Origin: an uncultured bacterium
GTDB taxonomy: Bacteria; Myxococcota_A; UBA796; CAJQPC01
Length of the DNA: 49,057 nt
Direction: 5' to 3'
NCBI GenBank assembly: GCA_905480105.1
Contig: CAJQPC010000068.1
Location: forward strand, 1 to 49,057
This document shows positions 16,494 to 26,023 of the stretch, in pieces; position 1 is the stretch's first letter; each line of letters begins with the position of its first letter. The position numbers were made by a program, and so were the translations under genes. The notes below the pieces were generated by a model. That model saw only the letters and a list, made by a program, of their open reading frames with translations. It did no database searches and was not told the DNA's origin.

Positions 16494-18644
16494 CTATGAG
16501 CAATTCACCGTTCCGCCGTCGATACTGCACGACAGAGAACGGCCGCCCGACACACCGTTGAACACCGCTTTGGCGCCATGACCCGAGAAGGTGATCTTGC
16601 AGCCGCTGCTGGCCACGTTGTTAAACGAGGCCCTTCCGCCCGAGATCGTGCGCCTCTCGCGCTGTCCGCCGCATTGCAGCTCCACCTTCGTTGGGGGGCC
16701 AGTGACTTTGAGGTTCAAGGTCCCAGAAGCAACCCTAGGGGTCGATTGCCTACTTCCACCGCCGCTCTGCCTGCTGGTGTTTGTGCCTTTGCTTGCCTTG
16801 GTCGGTGACTTGGTAGGTGGCTTGGTCGGTGGCTCACTGCTGCCCGTATCCCCATTTTCGTCCACGGCGTCGGCGACGGCATTGGGGTCAAGCTCACTCG
16901 AAGTCGATTGCTTATCGCCTCCGGCGACGATGGGGGCTCCGCGCCCTGCGTCGTCTTTTCCGAGCATGGAGCTGCCCCAAACCGCAAGGAATGTTGCTAC
17001 GCCAAGCAATGCAAACATTCCCAGGATGATGACCGCCACCCGCTTGGACTCGGTGCGCCCCGAATCATTGGCCGGAGGGGGCAGAGGTGCTCCGCCAGCC
17101 GGGCCCTGGGATGAGCCTGGACCGCCAGCTTTGTACTCAGCAACCGGGCCCTGTGCGATCGGCGAACCGATAACGGCGGGGCCAACCGCCACTGGGCCAC
17201 CTACCGGCGCCATGATGGGCCCACCCGCATGCGGCTGGGCCGACACGACCGGGGAAGGCGCGACCGGAGGGGGCGCCGATGGACGAGAGGCTTCCTTGAG
17301 CTGCGGGATCGCAAAGAAAGCCGTCGCGCTGCCCTCTTCCGCACCTATAGCATCACCAAAACCATTGTCCAAATCCACAAATTCGAGCATCCCATCATCC
17401 TGTGGGCTGCGGTTTCCAACGCCGGCTCCCGAAGTCGTCGCAGCCGAAGGCGGTGCCTGTCGGGGGGTAGGCCGAAGCGGCGCAGGGCGACCTTGGGTGT
17501 TCAGCGGCTCGGCACGCTGAGGATCCCGCCAGGTCGACGGCTTTTCAGCGGCCACTCGGGCCTGGGCGTCGCGCGCCATCGACGCACGAAGGCGCTCCTC
17601 TATGGTCATGCGCTTCTTGGAGCCGGAACTGGATGCTCCGCCACTGCGGGACGAGCGGCTGGTGCTTGCGCCCAAGGCCCCTGGGGGTGCGTCTGGGTCT
17701 GGCGCAGCCGGCAGCTCATAGAGGCTCCCGAAGAAGAACTCGCAGAACTCACCAAGGTAGCTGCCCCTGTCCCGGTAGAGCTGACGTCTTAGGTCCACCA
17801 AGAGGTCTTGGCCGGTCTGGTAGCGGGTGTTGGGGTTGGCCTGGAGCAGGCGCGCAATGATCGGCCCGACCCCTGGCAACTTGGCCTCGAGCTCCTGGAC
17901 TTGCTGGTGCAGCGCGCCGCGCTCGATGGCGTCGAAGATCTCGCCCAGTGGATCACGGCTGTTGGCCGAGACCGTGTAGGCGGGCTTGTTCATGAAGAGC
18001 TCATAGGCGATCAAACCCAGCGAGAAGAGATCGCTGCGGTGGTCCACCAGCTGGCCGGATGCCTGCTCCGGAGACATGTAGACCGGGGTGCCTTTGATGC
18101 GATCATTCTTCTCTGGGGCGTACTCGCCGTTGTCCACCCGAGCCAGACCAAAGTCCAGGATCTTCACCTCCCCTCTGGGGGTGACCATGATGTTCTCGGG
18201 CTTGAGGTCCCGGTGCACCAACTGCAGCGCTTCGCCGTTGTCCGAGGGGGTGGTCCACGCCTGATAAAGAGCATCGGCGAGCTCACAGATCATCTCGATG
18301 GCCGCTTCGGTAAAAACCTGTTCTCGTGACCGAAGACACTCGTCCAGAAGCTGGCGCAGGGTCACGCCGTGCACGTGCTCCATTACAACAGCGTTCTCGT
18401 CTTTAAGGAACTCAAAGACCCGCACGATGCCGCGGTGCTTTACCTCGTCCAACAGCTCGAACTCACGTTCGAGCAGCTCCCGATGATGGGGGTCAGCCCT
18501 GCGCAGCCGCTTGATGGCTACCATTCGTCGCTTTCCAGCGCTCAGGCCACGGCCTGGGACCTCTCCAACGCCGATAAATACCTGGCCAAACTGGCCAGAG
18601 CCAAGCTCGCGAAGAATCTCGTAGTTGCGGATGTAGCGGCTCAA
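16494..18644 (-). CDS. membrane Ser/Thr protein kinase (Hanks type)
   Basis: The N-terminal kinase domain (1-290) is complete: glycine loop GSGQFG (15-20), VAIK (Lys45), HRDLKPEN (Asp146), DFG (164-166) and GTPVYMSPEQ. A long disordered Pro/Ala/Gly-rich region follows (about 310-530), then one membrane helix (535-557, VAVIILGMFALLGVATFLAV). A short outer domain carries four cysteines in a beta-rich pattern (VELQCGGQRE, SSGCKITF and GRSLSCSIDGG). The kinase should lie in the cytoplasm and sense through the outer part. The gene sits between a VWA lipoprotein and secreted proteins. Candidate partners are the VWA gene and the FHA-like protein at 21266. Catalytic residues are all present. Confidence 0.95.
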   Translation of the reverse strand: MSRYIRNYEILRELGSGQFGQVFIGVGEVPGRGLSAGKRRMVAIKRLRRADPHHRELLEREFELLDEVKHRGIVRVFEFLKDENAVVMEHVHGVTLRQLLDECLRSREQVFTEAAIEMICELADALYQAWTTPSDNGEALQLVHRDLKPENIMVTPRGEVKILDFGLARVDNGEYAPEKNDRIKGTPVYMSPEQASGQLVDHRSDLFSLGLIAYELFMNKPAYTVSANSRDPLGEIFDAIERGALHQQVQELEAKLPGVGPIIARLLQANPNTRYQTGQDLLVDLRRQLYRDRGSYLGEFCEFFFGSLYELPAAPDPDAPPGALGASTSRSSRSGGASSSGSKKRMTIEERLRASMARDAQARVAAEKPSTWRDPQRAEPLNTQGRPAPLRPTPRQAPPSAATTSGAGVGNRSPQDDGMLEFVDLDNGFGDAIGAEEGSATAFFAIPQLKEASRPSAPPPVAPSPVVSAQPHAGGPIMAPVGGPVAVGPAVIGSPIAQGPVAEYKAGGPGSSQGPAGGAPLPPPANDSGRTESKRVAVIILGMFALLGVATFLAVWGSSMLGKDDAGRGAPIVAGGDKQSTSSELDPNAVADAVDENGDTGSSEPPTKPPTKSPTKASKGTNTSRQSGGGSRQSTPRVASGTLNLKVTGPPTKVELQCGGQRERRTISGGRASFNNVASSGCKITFSGHGAKAVFNGVSGGRSLSCSIDGGTVNCS

Positions 18645-18698
18645 GGCGCACCCCTAGCGTTGATGTGCGCCAGTCTAACGTGCGGCGGACACCTTTCC

Positions 18699-20192
18699 TT
18701 ACTCCTTCGGTCCACTACGGGGTTTGCGGCGGCCCGCAGCGATGCGCCGGATGTTGAAGAGCGCCGCCCCCAGAAAGGTCGCGCTGACCAGCATCCCAAG
18801 CACCGTCATGACCACACTGGCAGTGCGCCTGTAGGGCACAGGCTCAACCCAGCCCCGCAGCTCAGGATCCGAGGACAACTTGCCTGACGGAGGGTCCAAC
18901 CAAGCACTGGGCTGAATGGCAACAGTGCTCTCTCCCTGAGAGAAGGCGGTCAGACGCACCTTGGTAACAAACTCCCTACGCAGGTAGGCCGAGTCAACCT
19001 GGTAACGAAGTTCAAACCAACGGTATCGAGTTGCTGCAGCATCTTGAAACGCCTTGCCTAACCCTCTGGATCCGCGGCTCACATAGGCAAAACCGCCGCC
19101 GTGTCGTGCGATCCACTCTAGGCTGACCCGGTCGATGCCTTCGCGCTCTAAACCGCCATCTATGGTCCGCTTAGAGTAGCGCCCACATAGGTCCTTTGGA
19201 TCAACCGTTGTTTTTCCTGCCTGCACACCACGAAGCTGCTGGTCCAAGCCGGGCAAGCCGTCCCCCAAGCCCACCGCGTAAACCAGCGGCAGACTCATCG
19301 GGTCTTGGGTAGCGAGATCTCGGGCGCCCTCGAGATGTTCCAAGAGATCACTGAGCCGCCTGGCGTTGTCCGAGCAGCGGTCGTTGCTTTTCTCGTTGTT
19401 GAATCCGTCTGTGAGCACCACGATGACCGGCTGAGCTTGCTCTCTTGCCAGGAATTGTGCGATCTCCGGCTGCTGCAGGAGTTCGCCGCTGGCGTAGCGC
19501 ACCGCCCCATACAGGTGGGTGTAGCCCCGCAGAGGCTCCAGCTGACTGACCAACTTGTCGTAGTGCTTGGGCCCCTTGACCACCTTCAGGTTCGGGCCGA
19601 CAGGCCGCGGGTCACCGCCAGAGAAGTTCAGCAGGACAACGCCGTTTTCGCTTCCGGTCGGTAAAAAGCGGCTGACAACAGCAGGATCACGCAGAGCCTT
19701 TCGAACACGCTCGATGCGGGAAAGAGATTTTCCATCATCCTCGAGCATAGAACCCGAGCCATCGATGACCAGGATGAAAAGCTGCGGGTTGTTCACGGGG
19801 TCATGCGGGATGACCTGAACCCGTGAGTCCGCGTTGGTGCCCACCTCAAAGCCATTGTGAAAGACCGCTAGGTGTTCCCGAGTGACCGGTAGAGCCACTG
19901 CCCCGCCAGAGAGCGTGAAGCGCATGGAGAGGCGCACCTGGCCCGAAGCGCGGTCGATGTAGGGCATGCATCGGTCAAAATCGACGTCGGCGTTGTTGCA
20001 GTCCCTCTCGCTCGTAAACAGGTCGATCTGAAGCTGGCTGCCCTCTGCTGGAATGTGCTCGCTAATACGAAAAGTACTGCCAGCCACCGGCTCTACTGGG
20101 GTGTCCTTGCCCGCATCACCGATCGCTGGACCGCGGGCGCTGTCCCCGCAGCCCAGAAGCAGCGCCAAGAGCGCCAAGAGCGCCACAAACAC
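18699..20192 (-). CDS. VWA-domain lipoprotein with C-terminal membrane helix
   Basis: GTG at 20192 overlaps the upstream TAG stop by one base. The N-terminus has a lipobox (LLALLALLLGC, Cys15). The von Willebrand A domain has an intact MIDAS: DGSGS (144-148), the Thr loop in RGYTHLYGAV, and VLTDGFN. Several cysteines (for example SERDCNNADVDFDRC) suggest disulphides. Near the C-terminus a hydrophobic helix (VVMTVLGMLVSATFLGAAL) and a basic end follow, so the protein may be tethered at both ends. VWA domains bind protein partners through a metal ion. It is probably part of a signalling complex with the kinase encoded next. Confidence 0.85.
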   Translation of the reverse strand: MFVALLALLALLLGCGDSARGPAIGDAGKDTPVEPVAGSTFRISEHIPAEGSQLQIDLFTSERDCNNADVDFDRCMPYIDRASGQVRLSMRFTLSGGAVALPVTREHLAVFHNGFEVGTNADSRVQVIPHDPVNNPQLFILVIDGSGSMLEDDGKSLSRIERVRKALRDPAVVSRFLPTGSENGVVLLNFSGGDPRPVGPNLKVVKGPKHYDKLVSQLEPLRGYTHLYGAVRYASGELLQQPEIAQFLAREQAQPVIVVLTDGFNNEKSNDRCSDNARRLSDLLEHLEGARDLATQDPMSLPLVYAVGLGDGLPGLDQQLRGVQAGKTTVDPKDLCGRYSKRTIDGGLEREGIDRVSLEWIARHGGGFAYVSRGSRGLGKAFQDAAATRYRWFELRYQVDSAYLRREFVTKVRLTAFSQGESTVAIQPSAWLDPPSGKLSSDPELRGWVEPVPYRRTASVVMTVLGMLVSATFLGAALFNIRRIAAGRRKPRSGPKE

Positions 20193-21190
20193 TACTTCTC
20201 CTCCTTGGGCAACAGAATAAACTCCACCACCGCGCCATGGTCGCCCCGTCCAATTTCCAAGCGGTCTCCAGAGTTAAGACGTGTCTCCAGAGGTGCTGGC
20301 CGCCGCGGGTCGTAGCGCAAGTCCAAGCGTTCAAAAAGACGCCGCAGCACAGTGGGCGCAACAGTCAGTCCTCGGGCGCGGTAGATCTGCTTGCCGTCGT
20401 AGGACACCGAGACATGCAGCTTTCGCACGGAGCCTGGCTCGGAATCTACATACGGTCCCAAACGTAGATCCAGACCGCGAGGATAACTACCAATAAAACG
20501 CTCTTTTGCGCCACCGGTCAGGGCATCAACCGGAATGCGATGACCGAAGCGGAACGGGGTCAACACACGAATCCACCCCGCATAGAGGTTTTCGGGGATT
20601 CCCCAGGCCAAGAGACCAAAAGTACCGCCCAAGGCCATCGCGCCCAGGGCACCCGCCAAGTAAAGGTCGTGCAGGAGACTGTTGGCCGCATGCCAAGCGG
20701 CTGCTCCAGCCAAACCAGCGGCAAACCCCGCGCCAACGTGCTCGAAGAAGCCTGCGCCCCTGCGTGCGGTCAAACAGCCGATGGCCGTGGAGGAACCCAC
20801 CATGAGGAATGCGCCCAGGCGGAAGCGTAGACTGACCAGAGAGTCGTCGCCCGCCTCGGCACCAAAGAGCTGGGGCAGAACCAGGCTGTGCCAGAGGAAA
20901 AACCAGAGCAGGGAGAAGCAGCCTGCGATGCCCGCAGCCATGACCGTGCGAGGAATACGCTTGAACAGAGGGTCTCGCCTAAGGGACCCCTCCGCCCACA
21001 GTGATGCGGCAGCGGTACTCGCGCTGATGCACACCAAAAATAGTGCTCCATCCCAGATCGGGGCCCAGAACGGGCCGATCACCACCATGAAGGAGAGCAG
21101 CACCCACCAGGCGAGCAGGGCAGCCCCGCCCGTCACCAGCGCAACCTGGACGTGGCGCAGTGCGTTGTAGGGGATCAGGAAGATGTTCAC
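20192..21190 (-). CDS. multi-pass membrane protein with C-terminal soluble domain
   Basis: The first 225 residues hold about six or seven hydrophobic helices (LVTGGAALLAWWVLLSFMVV and GIAGCFSLLWFFLWHSLVL among others). The last 100 residues are soluble: SVRKLHVSVSYDGKQIYRAR, GLTVAPTVLRRLFERL, then a GDRLEIGRGDHG stretch. That stretch recalls an FHA or forkhead-like 'L.IGR' edge, but it is too short to call a domain. ATG at 21190 is 75 bases from the divergent FHA-like gene. The stop shares a base with the VWA gene start, so this is the first gene of the minus-strand cluster. Confidence 0.75.
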   Translation of the reverse strand: MNIFLIPYNALRHVQVALVTGGAALLAWWVLLSFMVVIGPFWAPIWDGALFLVCISASTAAASLWAEGSLRRDPLFKRIPRTVMAAGIAGCFSLLWFFLWHSLVLPQLFGAEAGDDSLVSLRFRLGAFLMVGSSTAIGCLTARRGAGFFEHVGAGFAAGLAGAAAWHAANSLLHDLYLAGALGAMALGGTFGLLAWGIPENLYAGWIRVLTPFRFGHRIPVDALTGGAKERFIGSYPRGLDLRLGPYVDSEPGSVRKLHVSVSYDGKQIYRARGLTVAPTVLRRLFERLDLRYDPRRPAPLETRLNSGDRLEIGRGDHGAVVEFILLPKEEK

Positions 21191-21265
21191 GCCCTCAGGC
21201 TACCTTAGTCGGCACTCGACGCGCCCATGCCCCCAACCGACCCCCGCGCCTGATAGCCTTGAAGC

Positions 21266-22933
21266 GTGGACGATCTCGCCCTTTATCTGAGACTGGCCCC
21301 CGAGTTTGGTGGGACGCGCTTTGGACCCTTTGAAGGGGCCGAGGTGCGCCTTGGCACGGACAAGGACAAGAACGACATTGTCCTGGCGGCCAGCCTGGGT
21401 GTCTTTGAGTCCCACCTGCGCATCCTTAGACAAGGCCCCCAGGATCTGATCCTGGCGCCTGTGGACCGCTCGGCGCCGGTATTTCTCTACGCTGGCGGAC
21501 GCGGACGTCCCAAGCAAGTGACATCCGCCGTAGCGATCAAGAGCGGCGACGCCATCGCTCTGGTCACCGAGAACGGACCACGCTTCATCGTGGAGTTGGA
21601 TGAGCTGCCCGAGGAGATAAAAAAGGAGCGCGAGGAATCGCGGCGCGGCGGCGGCGGCCGCGCTCGCTTTGGCCGCTTCGGTAGAAAGTTGTCCGGCGAA
21701 AAGTTCAAGCAGGAGGGCAAGCGACAGGTCTGGACGCGCCTGTTGACCACGGGACCCGGTCAGTTCCTGCAGCGGGGCTACACATTCGTTGCCTCGGGAC
21801 AGATCTTCCTGCCCCGAAACCTCATCATGCTTGCCACAGCAGGCTTTGCCATTGGGGGAGGCTGGATCTTCGGCGGCGCACAGGGCTGCAAGTCCAGGAG
21901 CCTGAAGAAAGACGTGGGAACCTGGTCACGCAAGTACGAAGACTGCGAGGCCCGGGTGGCCATCACTTCCAACGACCGCAAGCCCGAGGAGATGGAGTTC
22001 TCCGCCCTGGCAGGACAGATCATCGGCTACAGCGGCGTGACCGATGCTCTCCAGAAAGAAGACACCCTGCTGGCTCTGGTGCGCTCTGCCGCGACGGACG
22101 TCAGCAAGAACATCGACGACTACCCGATCACCAACCCGGCGGCCAAGCACCCCTACTTTGACATGCGCGAAGCCCTAATGGCCTTGGACATGGAGCCCGT
22201 CGCGGCCAGCCTGCTCGCATACGCCGCGACCGAACGGCCGGATCAGATGGGCTTCTCCCAAGTCCCCGATGCCAGCGGTAAACCCAGCTGCGGACGCGGC
22301 CCTATGCACGTCACGTACCGCCAGGCCCGCCAGCTCGGCTTGATGCCAACTTTGGACGCCTTGATCACCAAGAACCCGGCCGACTTCCTGGAACCCAGCG
22401 GAGAGGCTCTGCGAATCGAGGCGTTGGGAAACACCGCCAGGGCGTCGGGAGAGCCCAATTGGCTTGAGCCGGGAATGAGCGTCGTGGCCATGGCCGCCAA
22501 GCTCGACAACGGAAACACCTGTCTGTACATCGACTCCGAGGAGGGCGATGACCGCAGCCGCAGGGCCAAGCTGGCCAACTCCATCGAGCGCGCCGTTCGA
22601 CCAGAGAAAGACGGCATGCCTCTGGAGGAGGAGAACCACTACGCCCTGGCTGCGGTAGCGATGTTTTACGCACACGACATGACGGTCATCAACTGGGAGG
22701 AGCGCGGCGCAGCATTGCCCATGACAGACGGGATCGGTCCGGCACTCAAGCCCCACGCGGCAGAAGGCCAGTGGGTCATGGAACGCACCGCCGAGGTCAT
22801 CGCCCGTTCCGTTGTCATCCCCTGCCATGCCACGCTCTCGAACAAGAACATCCAGGATGTGGACGAGGCCTACGGTAGCCAGCCCGATGTCATTGACTGC
22901 TTGGTTCTGAACTGGAAGCTCAACAACGAATAG
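21266..22933 (+). CDS. FHA-like membrane protein with large extracytoplasmic domain
   Basis: GTG at 21266 starts a 555-residue protein. Residues 1-115 look like a divergent FHA domain: RLGTDKDKNDIVL, then FESHLRILRQ and KSGDAIALV. The first conserved Gly-Arg is Leu-Gly, but the Ser-His pair that helps bind phosphothreonine is present (SHLRI). A basic linker (EKKEREESRRGGGGRARFGR-like) leads to one membrane helix (LIMLATAGFAIGGGW, near residue 195) and a 340-residue domain with scattered cysteines and no family I recognise. FHA domains bind phosphothreonine, so a link to the kinase at 16494 is natural. It is transcribed divergently from that cluster. Confidence 0.7.
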   Translation: MDDLALYLRLAPEFGGTRFGPFEGAEVRLGTDKDKNDIVLAASLGVFESHLRILRQGPQDLILAPVDRSAPVFLYAGGRGRPKQVTSAVAIKSGDAIALVTENGPRFIVELDELPEEIKKEREESRRGGGGRARFGRFGRKLSGEKFKQEGKRQVWTRLLTTGPGQFLQRGYTFVASGQIFLPRNLIMLATAGFAIGGGWIFGGAQGCKSRSLKKDVGTWSRKYEDCEARVAITSNDRKPEEMEFSALAGQIIGYSGVTDALQKEDTLLALVRSAATDVSKNIDDYPITNPAAKHPYFDMREALMALDMEPVAASLLAYAATERPDQMGFSQVPDASGKPSCGRGPMHVTYRQARQLGLMPTLDALITKNPADFLEPSGEALRIEALGNTARASGEPNWLEPGMSVVAMAAKLDNGNTCLYIDSEEGDDRSRRAKLANSIERAVRPEKDGMPLEEENHYALAAVAMFYAHDMTVINWEERGAALPMTDGIGPALKPHAAEGQWVMERTAEVIARSVVIPCHATLSNKNIQDVDEAYGSQPDVIDCLVLNWKLNNE

Positions 22934-22959
22934 CGCGACCAGCGACCAGCGCTCACGGC

Positions 22960-24102
22960 TTAGCGCTTGGGACCGAACGCCTCCCGGCGTGCTGCATCGT
23001 CCACGACGAACTCCATCTGCTCCAGCTCGTCTTCCAAGCCCTCGCCAACCAGGACGCCGTCGCTGCCCAAGATCGAGGCCAGATCTTCATCTTTGCTGGT
23101 GACAGCCGCGGGCTGACCCGAGTTGCGTTCACTCAGGACCAAACTGCCCAGGGCCTCATTTGAGTTCCGAATCTGCTCAATAAAGGAGTAGAGCAAGGTC
23201 TCGTTCCACACCCGCCAAGCCTCTCCTTTAAGGGCCCGACTGGCCGCCAGGTCAATCTGGTAGAGCCAGCCCGCCTCGGAGACCACGCACGATGCGCTGC
23301 GCATGGCGTTCGGTCGCTGCAGCCCATTCTGCCCAAAGAAGTTCCCCACCTTTATCGAGGCCAAGAACTCCCCCCGCGCTACGCCCACGTTTCGCACGAT
23401 GTCCACCCCGCCATGGGCCAAGAGCCACGCCCCATTCACGGGATCTCCCTCCAAACAAAGCACCTCGCCCTGCTCCACAGAGCGCTTCTTGAACTGCTCG
23501 GCTATCTGCAGCAGCACCGATTCTGCCACCTCAAGCATCGTGGGTTGATTGCGAAGCAGAGGAAGCAGAGGCGGACAGGGACTACTGGGCCCTCCTGGGA
23601 CCATGGCGCGCCAGAGTCGAGAGAGGCCAGCACGCTCCTGACGCACTGGGCGATGCACCCCGCCCGGAGCCAGCTTGGCCAGGGCCAAAGTGGTGGCACC
23701 CACGCGCTCGGCGAGCGCGTACACGCACTCGCGTAGAATGGCGTCATAGACCAAGGGGTGGTCGGCGCGCATCTGCTCCAGGTCCGACCGGTAGAACAGC
23801 ACAACTCTGCAATCCTCATCGCTGACCAGGTCGGCCGTGCGCCGGCCCTCGCTAAAGAAACCCCCAACCTCTCCAAACACACCGCCGCGGCGAATGATTC
23901 CTATTGGCTGCCCCTGGACCCGCGCACGCAAGGATCCACTCAAGAGAATACCCAGCCGATTTCCTACATCACCCACAGACCAGAGCCGCTTTCCAGCGGG
24001 GACCCGCTGCCGCCGAAGAAGAGGTAGAACGGCCTGAACCTGTTCCAACGGGACCCGGTGGAAGAGAGGAAGATTGACCATTTTATCTGAGCAGTCTGTC
24101 AT
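22960..24102 (-). CDS. double cyclic-nucleotide-binding domain protein
   Basis: The 380-residue protein has two CNB domains. The first (about 14-110) ends with a phosphate-binding-cassette-like GGVFGEVGGFFSEGRRTADL. The second (about 195-290) has VEQGEVLCLEGDPVNGAWLL and NFFGQNGLQRPNAMRSASCV. No helix-turn-helix, kinase or membrane segment is seen, so unlike CRP proteins it has no obvious output domain. The last 80 residues are acidic and probably unstructured. The first cassette keeps Glu and Arg at ligand-binding positions; the second lacks the Glu, so it may not bind. It may act as a soluble cAMP or c-di-GMP sensor subunit. It converges with the FHA-like gene and diverges from the glycosyltransferase gene. 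Confidence 0.85.
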   Translation of the reverse strand: MTDCSDKMVNLPLFHRVPLEQVQAVLPLLRRQRVPAGKRLWSVGDVGNRLGILLSGSLRARVQGQPIGIIRRGGVFGEVGGFFSEGRRTADLVSDEDCRVVLFYRSDLEQMRADHPLVYDAILRECVYALAERVGATTLALAKLAPGGVHRPVRQERAGLSRLWRAMVPGGPSSPCPPLLPLLRNQPTMLEVAESVLLQIAEQFKKRSVEQGEVLCLEGDPVNGAWLLAHGGVDIVRNVGVARGEFLASIKVGNFFGQNGLQRPNAMRSASCVVSEAGWLYQIDLAASRALKGEAWRVWNETLLYSFIEQIRNSNEALGSLVLSERNSGQPAAVTSKDEDLASILGSDGVLVGEGLEDELEQMEFVVDDAARREAFGPKR

Positions 24103-24189
24103 TATTTCGCCTACTAACTTAGTAAGCGGAAAATAGCCTTACGCTGTTTAGTACTTGAACTGAGAAAAGAGGGTCCGATAGGCTCTTCC
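24103..24189. promoter_or_regulatory. divergent promoter region with TACTAA palindrome
   Basis: This 87-base gap between the CNB protein and glycosyltransferase genes is AT-rich for this genome. It contains a perfect inverted repeat, TACTAA-C-TTAGTA, at 24112-24124, near the CNB gene start. It could be an operator acting on either gene. No regulator gene is adjacent. Confidence 0.35.
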
Positions 24190-25917
24190 ATGGCAGTCTC
24201 TATCGCAACCCGTCCGCGTACCCAGGCCGAGCGTCAAGCGCTCGCACAGGTGCTGTTCAGTTCACCCGCTACCATCGGAATCGCCCACGCTGATGACGGA
24301 TGGGCAGCCGCCGCGCTGAGCCTCTCTGGACGAAAAGTATGCTGGCAGAGCACCGCATCCTCCAGGCCTGCCACCAACCTCCTGGCGTCCCTGAGCCTCC
24401 CGGAGCTCAGCTTCGAGCCCGCAGCAGTGCAGCTGGACGACAAACTGCAACCACAGGGTCGGCGGCCAGCCGGTCTGAGCAAGCTGCCCAATGTAGACGG
24501 CCCACTGACTTCTGTGGTGCTCTGTACTTACAATCGTCTCCCGCTTCTCAAGCAGGCCGTCGAGAGCGTCCGCGCCCAGTCCTGGCCCGTGGAGATGATT
24601 GTCGTGGACGACGGCAGCACCGACGGAACCCACCGCTGGCTCAAGAGCCAGAAGGACCTGCGCGTTTTTTCCCACGAACACAACCTGGGAAAAATCGCCG
24701 CCCTGGCCACGGGTCTGAAACAGGTTCAAGGCACCTATACCTTGGTCTTTGACGACGATGACCTTCTGCTACCAGGCGCAGTCCAAGCACTGGCAACCAC
24801 CTTGGAGGCCTGCCCTGCCCTGACCGGCATCTTCGGCGACAGCATCCTGTTCTCCGACACCGAGATCCACAGCTATCGGCCTGCCTTACGGGTTCCGCCG
24901 CATGTGATGCGGCGGGCATCCTTGGCCCAAATTCCCGGACTAAACGGTGCCTTCTTGGTGCGCAGTTCGATCTGGGAGGAGGTCGGCGCCTTTGATCCGC
25001 GCCTGAGCCGCGGAGAAGACATCGACATGTTTCAGCGCATCGCTCGCTTGGGGGACATCGAGGCACTGCCACTGCCAACCCTGTACTGCCGCTTACACGA
25101 CGGCAAGAAGCAAGGTGGAAGCAGCCCCAGCAAGGCCGCCTCACGAATCCAGCCCGTGTTTCTGGAGCGCTGGCGCAGCCACCGCGCAGAGGCCTCGCGA
25201 GCGGAAGGTTTCTCTTGGGCGTTGGGCCTGCACAACCGCGGATTGACCCCCGAGGCCCATATCGAGTTGGCAAGATGGTCCACCCCCGACACCCCATCTG
25301 AGGCTTGGACCAGAAGCCACGTTGGCGCCCAGAGTACCCCAGAGACCACCCAAGGCAACCTGGTGGTTGTAGACGATGGGGACCCGGGTGCCCTGGAGGC
25401 CTGTCTGGAGCGACACAACCGCCGAGACCTACGCCTGTGGGTGAATCTCGAAGTCCCGAGGGAGCCCATCGGACAGGTACGCCTACACTGGGATGGTGAA
25501 TACGCTGCCCAAGAACGCCTGGAACAGTGGCTGGACACCGACGCTCCGGTGCATCTGCGCTTGAGTTCCTCGCCCGAGTGGTGCCCACCTCCGATCGAGG
25601 ATCTCAGCATGCTGCCCCCCCTGCCCGCAGCGGATGCGCTCTTGGTCTTAGGCGCCGCAATGGACTGGCCAGCACCCTCGCTGCTGCGACGCGGGATCGG
25701 CCCGATGGGGCAGTTGAGCTGGCAGGCTTGGCGGGCGCGCCGAAAACTGAAGAGTCAGGAGCCGAGAAAAGCCCTGGCGGCCTTGGGTCCACTCTTGGAG
25801 GCCTTGCCCGAATGGGCTCCCGGCTGGCGAATGGCTGCCGAAGCATTCGAAGGCTTGGGCCTGCGCGAAGACGCGAACCGATGCCGTACCCGGGAGCTAT
25901 TGCACTTGGTAGCCTAA
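24190..25917 (+). CDS. family 2 glycosyltransferase with C-terminal extension
   Basis: The 575-residue protein has a GT-A domain in its first half. It has TSVVLCTYNRLPLLKQAVES, then MIVVDDGSTDGTHRWL, the metal-binding DDDD of LVFDDDDLLLPGAVQAL, and the SRGEDIDMFQRIARLG acceptor-site loop. GT2 enzymes move a sugar from a nucleotide donor to a growing surface polysaccharide or glycan. A preceding 100-residue N-terminal part and a long C-terminal part are not typical. The C-terminus ends with a single TPR-like unit (ALAALGPLLEALPEWAPGW). No membrane segments are visible, so it is probably cytoplasmic or peripheral. ATG at 24190 is the first gene on this strand. It is a single gene and not inside a polysaccharide cluster. 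Confidence 0.88.
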   Translation: MAVSIATRPRTQAERQALAQVLFSSPATIGIAHADDGWAAAALSLSGRKVCWQSTASSRPATNLLASLSLPELSFEPAAVQLDDKLQPQGRRPAGLSKLPNVDGPLTSVVLCTYNRLPLLKQAVESVRAQSWPVEMIVVDDGSTDGTHRWLKSQKDLRVFSHEHNLGKIAALATGLKQVQGTYTLVFDDDDLLLPGAVQALATTLEACPALTGIFGDSILFSDTEIHSYRPALRVPPHVMRRASLAQIPGLNGAFLVRSSIWEEVGAFDPRLSRGEDIDMFQRIARLGDIEALPLPTLYCRLHDGKKQGGSSPSKAASRIQPVFLERWRSHRAEASRAEGFSWALGLHNRGLTPEAHIELARWSTPDTPSEAWTRSHVGAQSTPETTQGNLVVVDDGDPGALEACLERHNRRDLRLWVNLEVPREPIGQVRLHWDGEYAAQERLEQWLDTDAPVHLRLSSSPEWCPPPIEDLSMLPPLPAADALLVLGAAMDWPAPSLLRRGIGPMGQLSWQAWRARRKLKSQEPRKALAALGPLLEALPEWAPGWRMAAEAFEGLGLREDANRCRTRELLHLVA

Positions 25918-26023
25918 AACTCTGGCGGCCACGCGGAAGGCGGTGCACGACAGAGTTTCCGAGATGACTTGTGCGTGTAGACACATTGCGGGTACTTTGA
26001 CGGCCACTCATTGGAGTTTCCGC

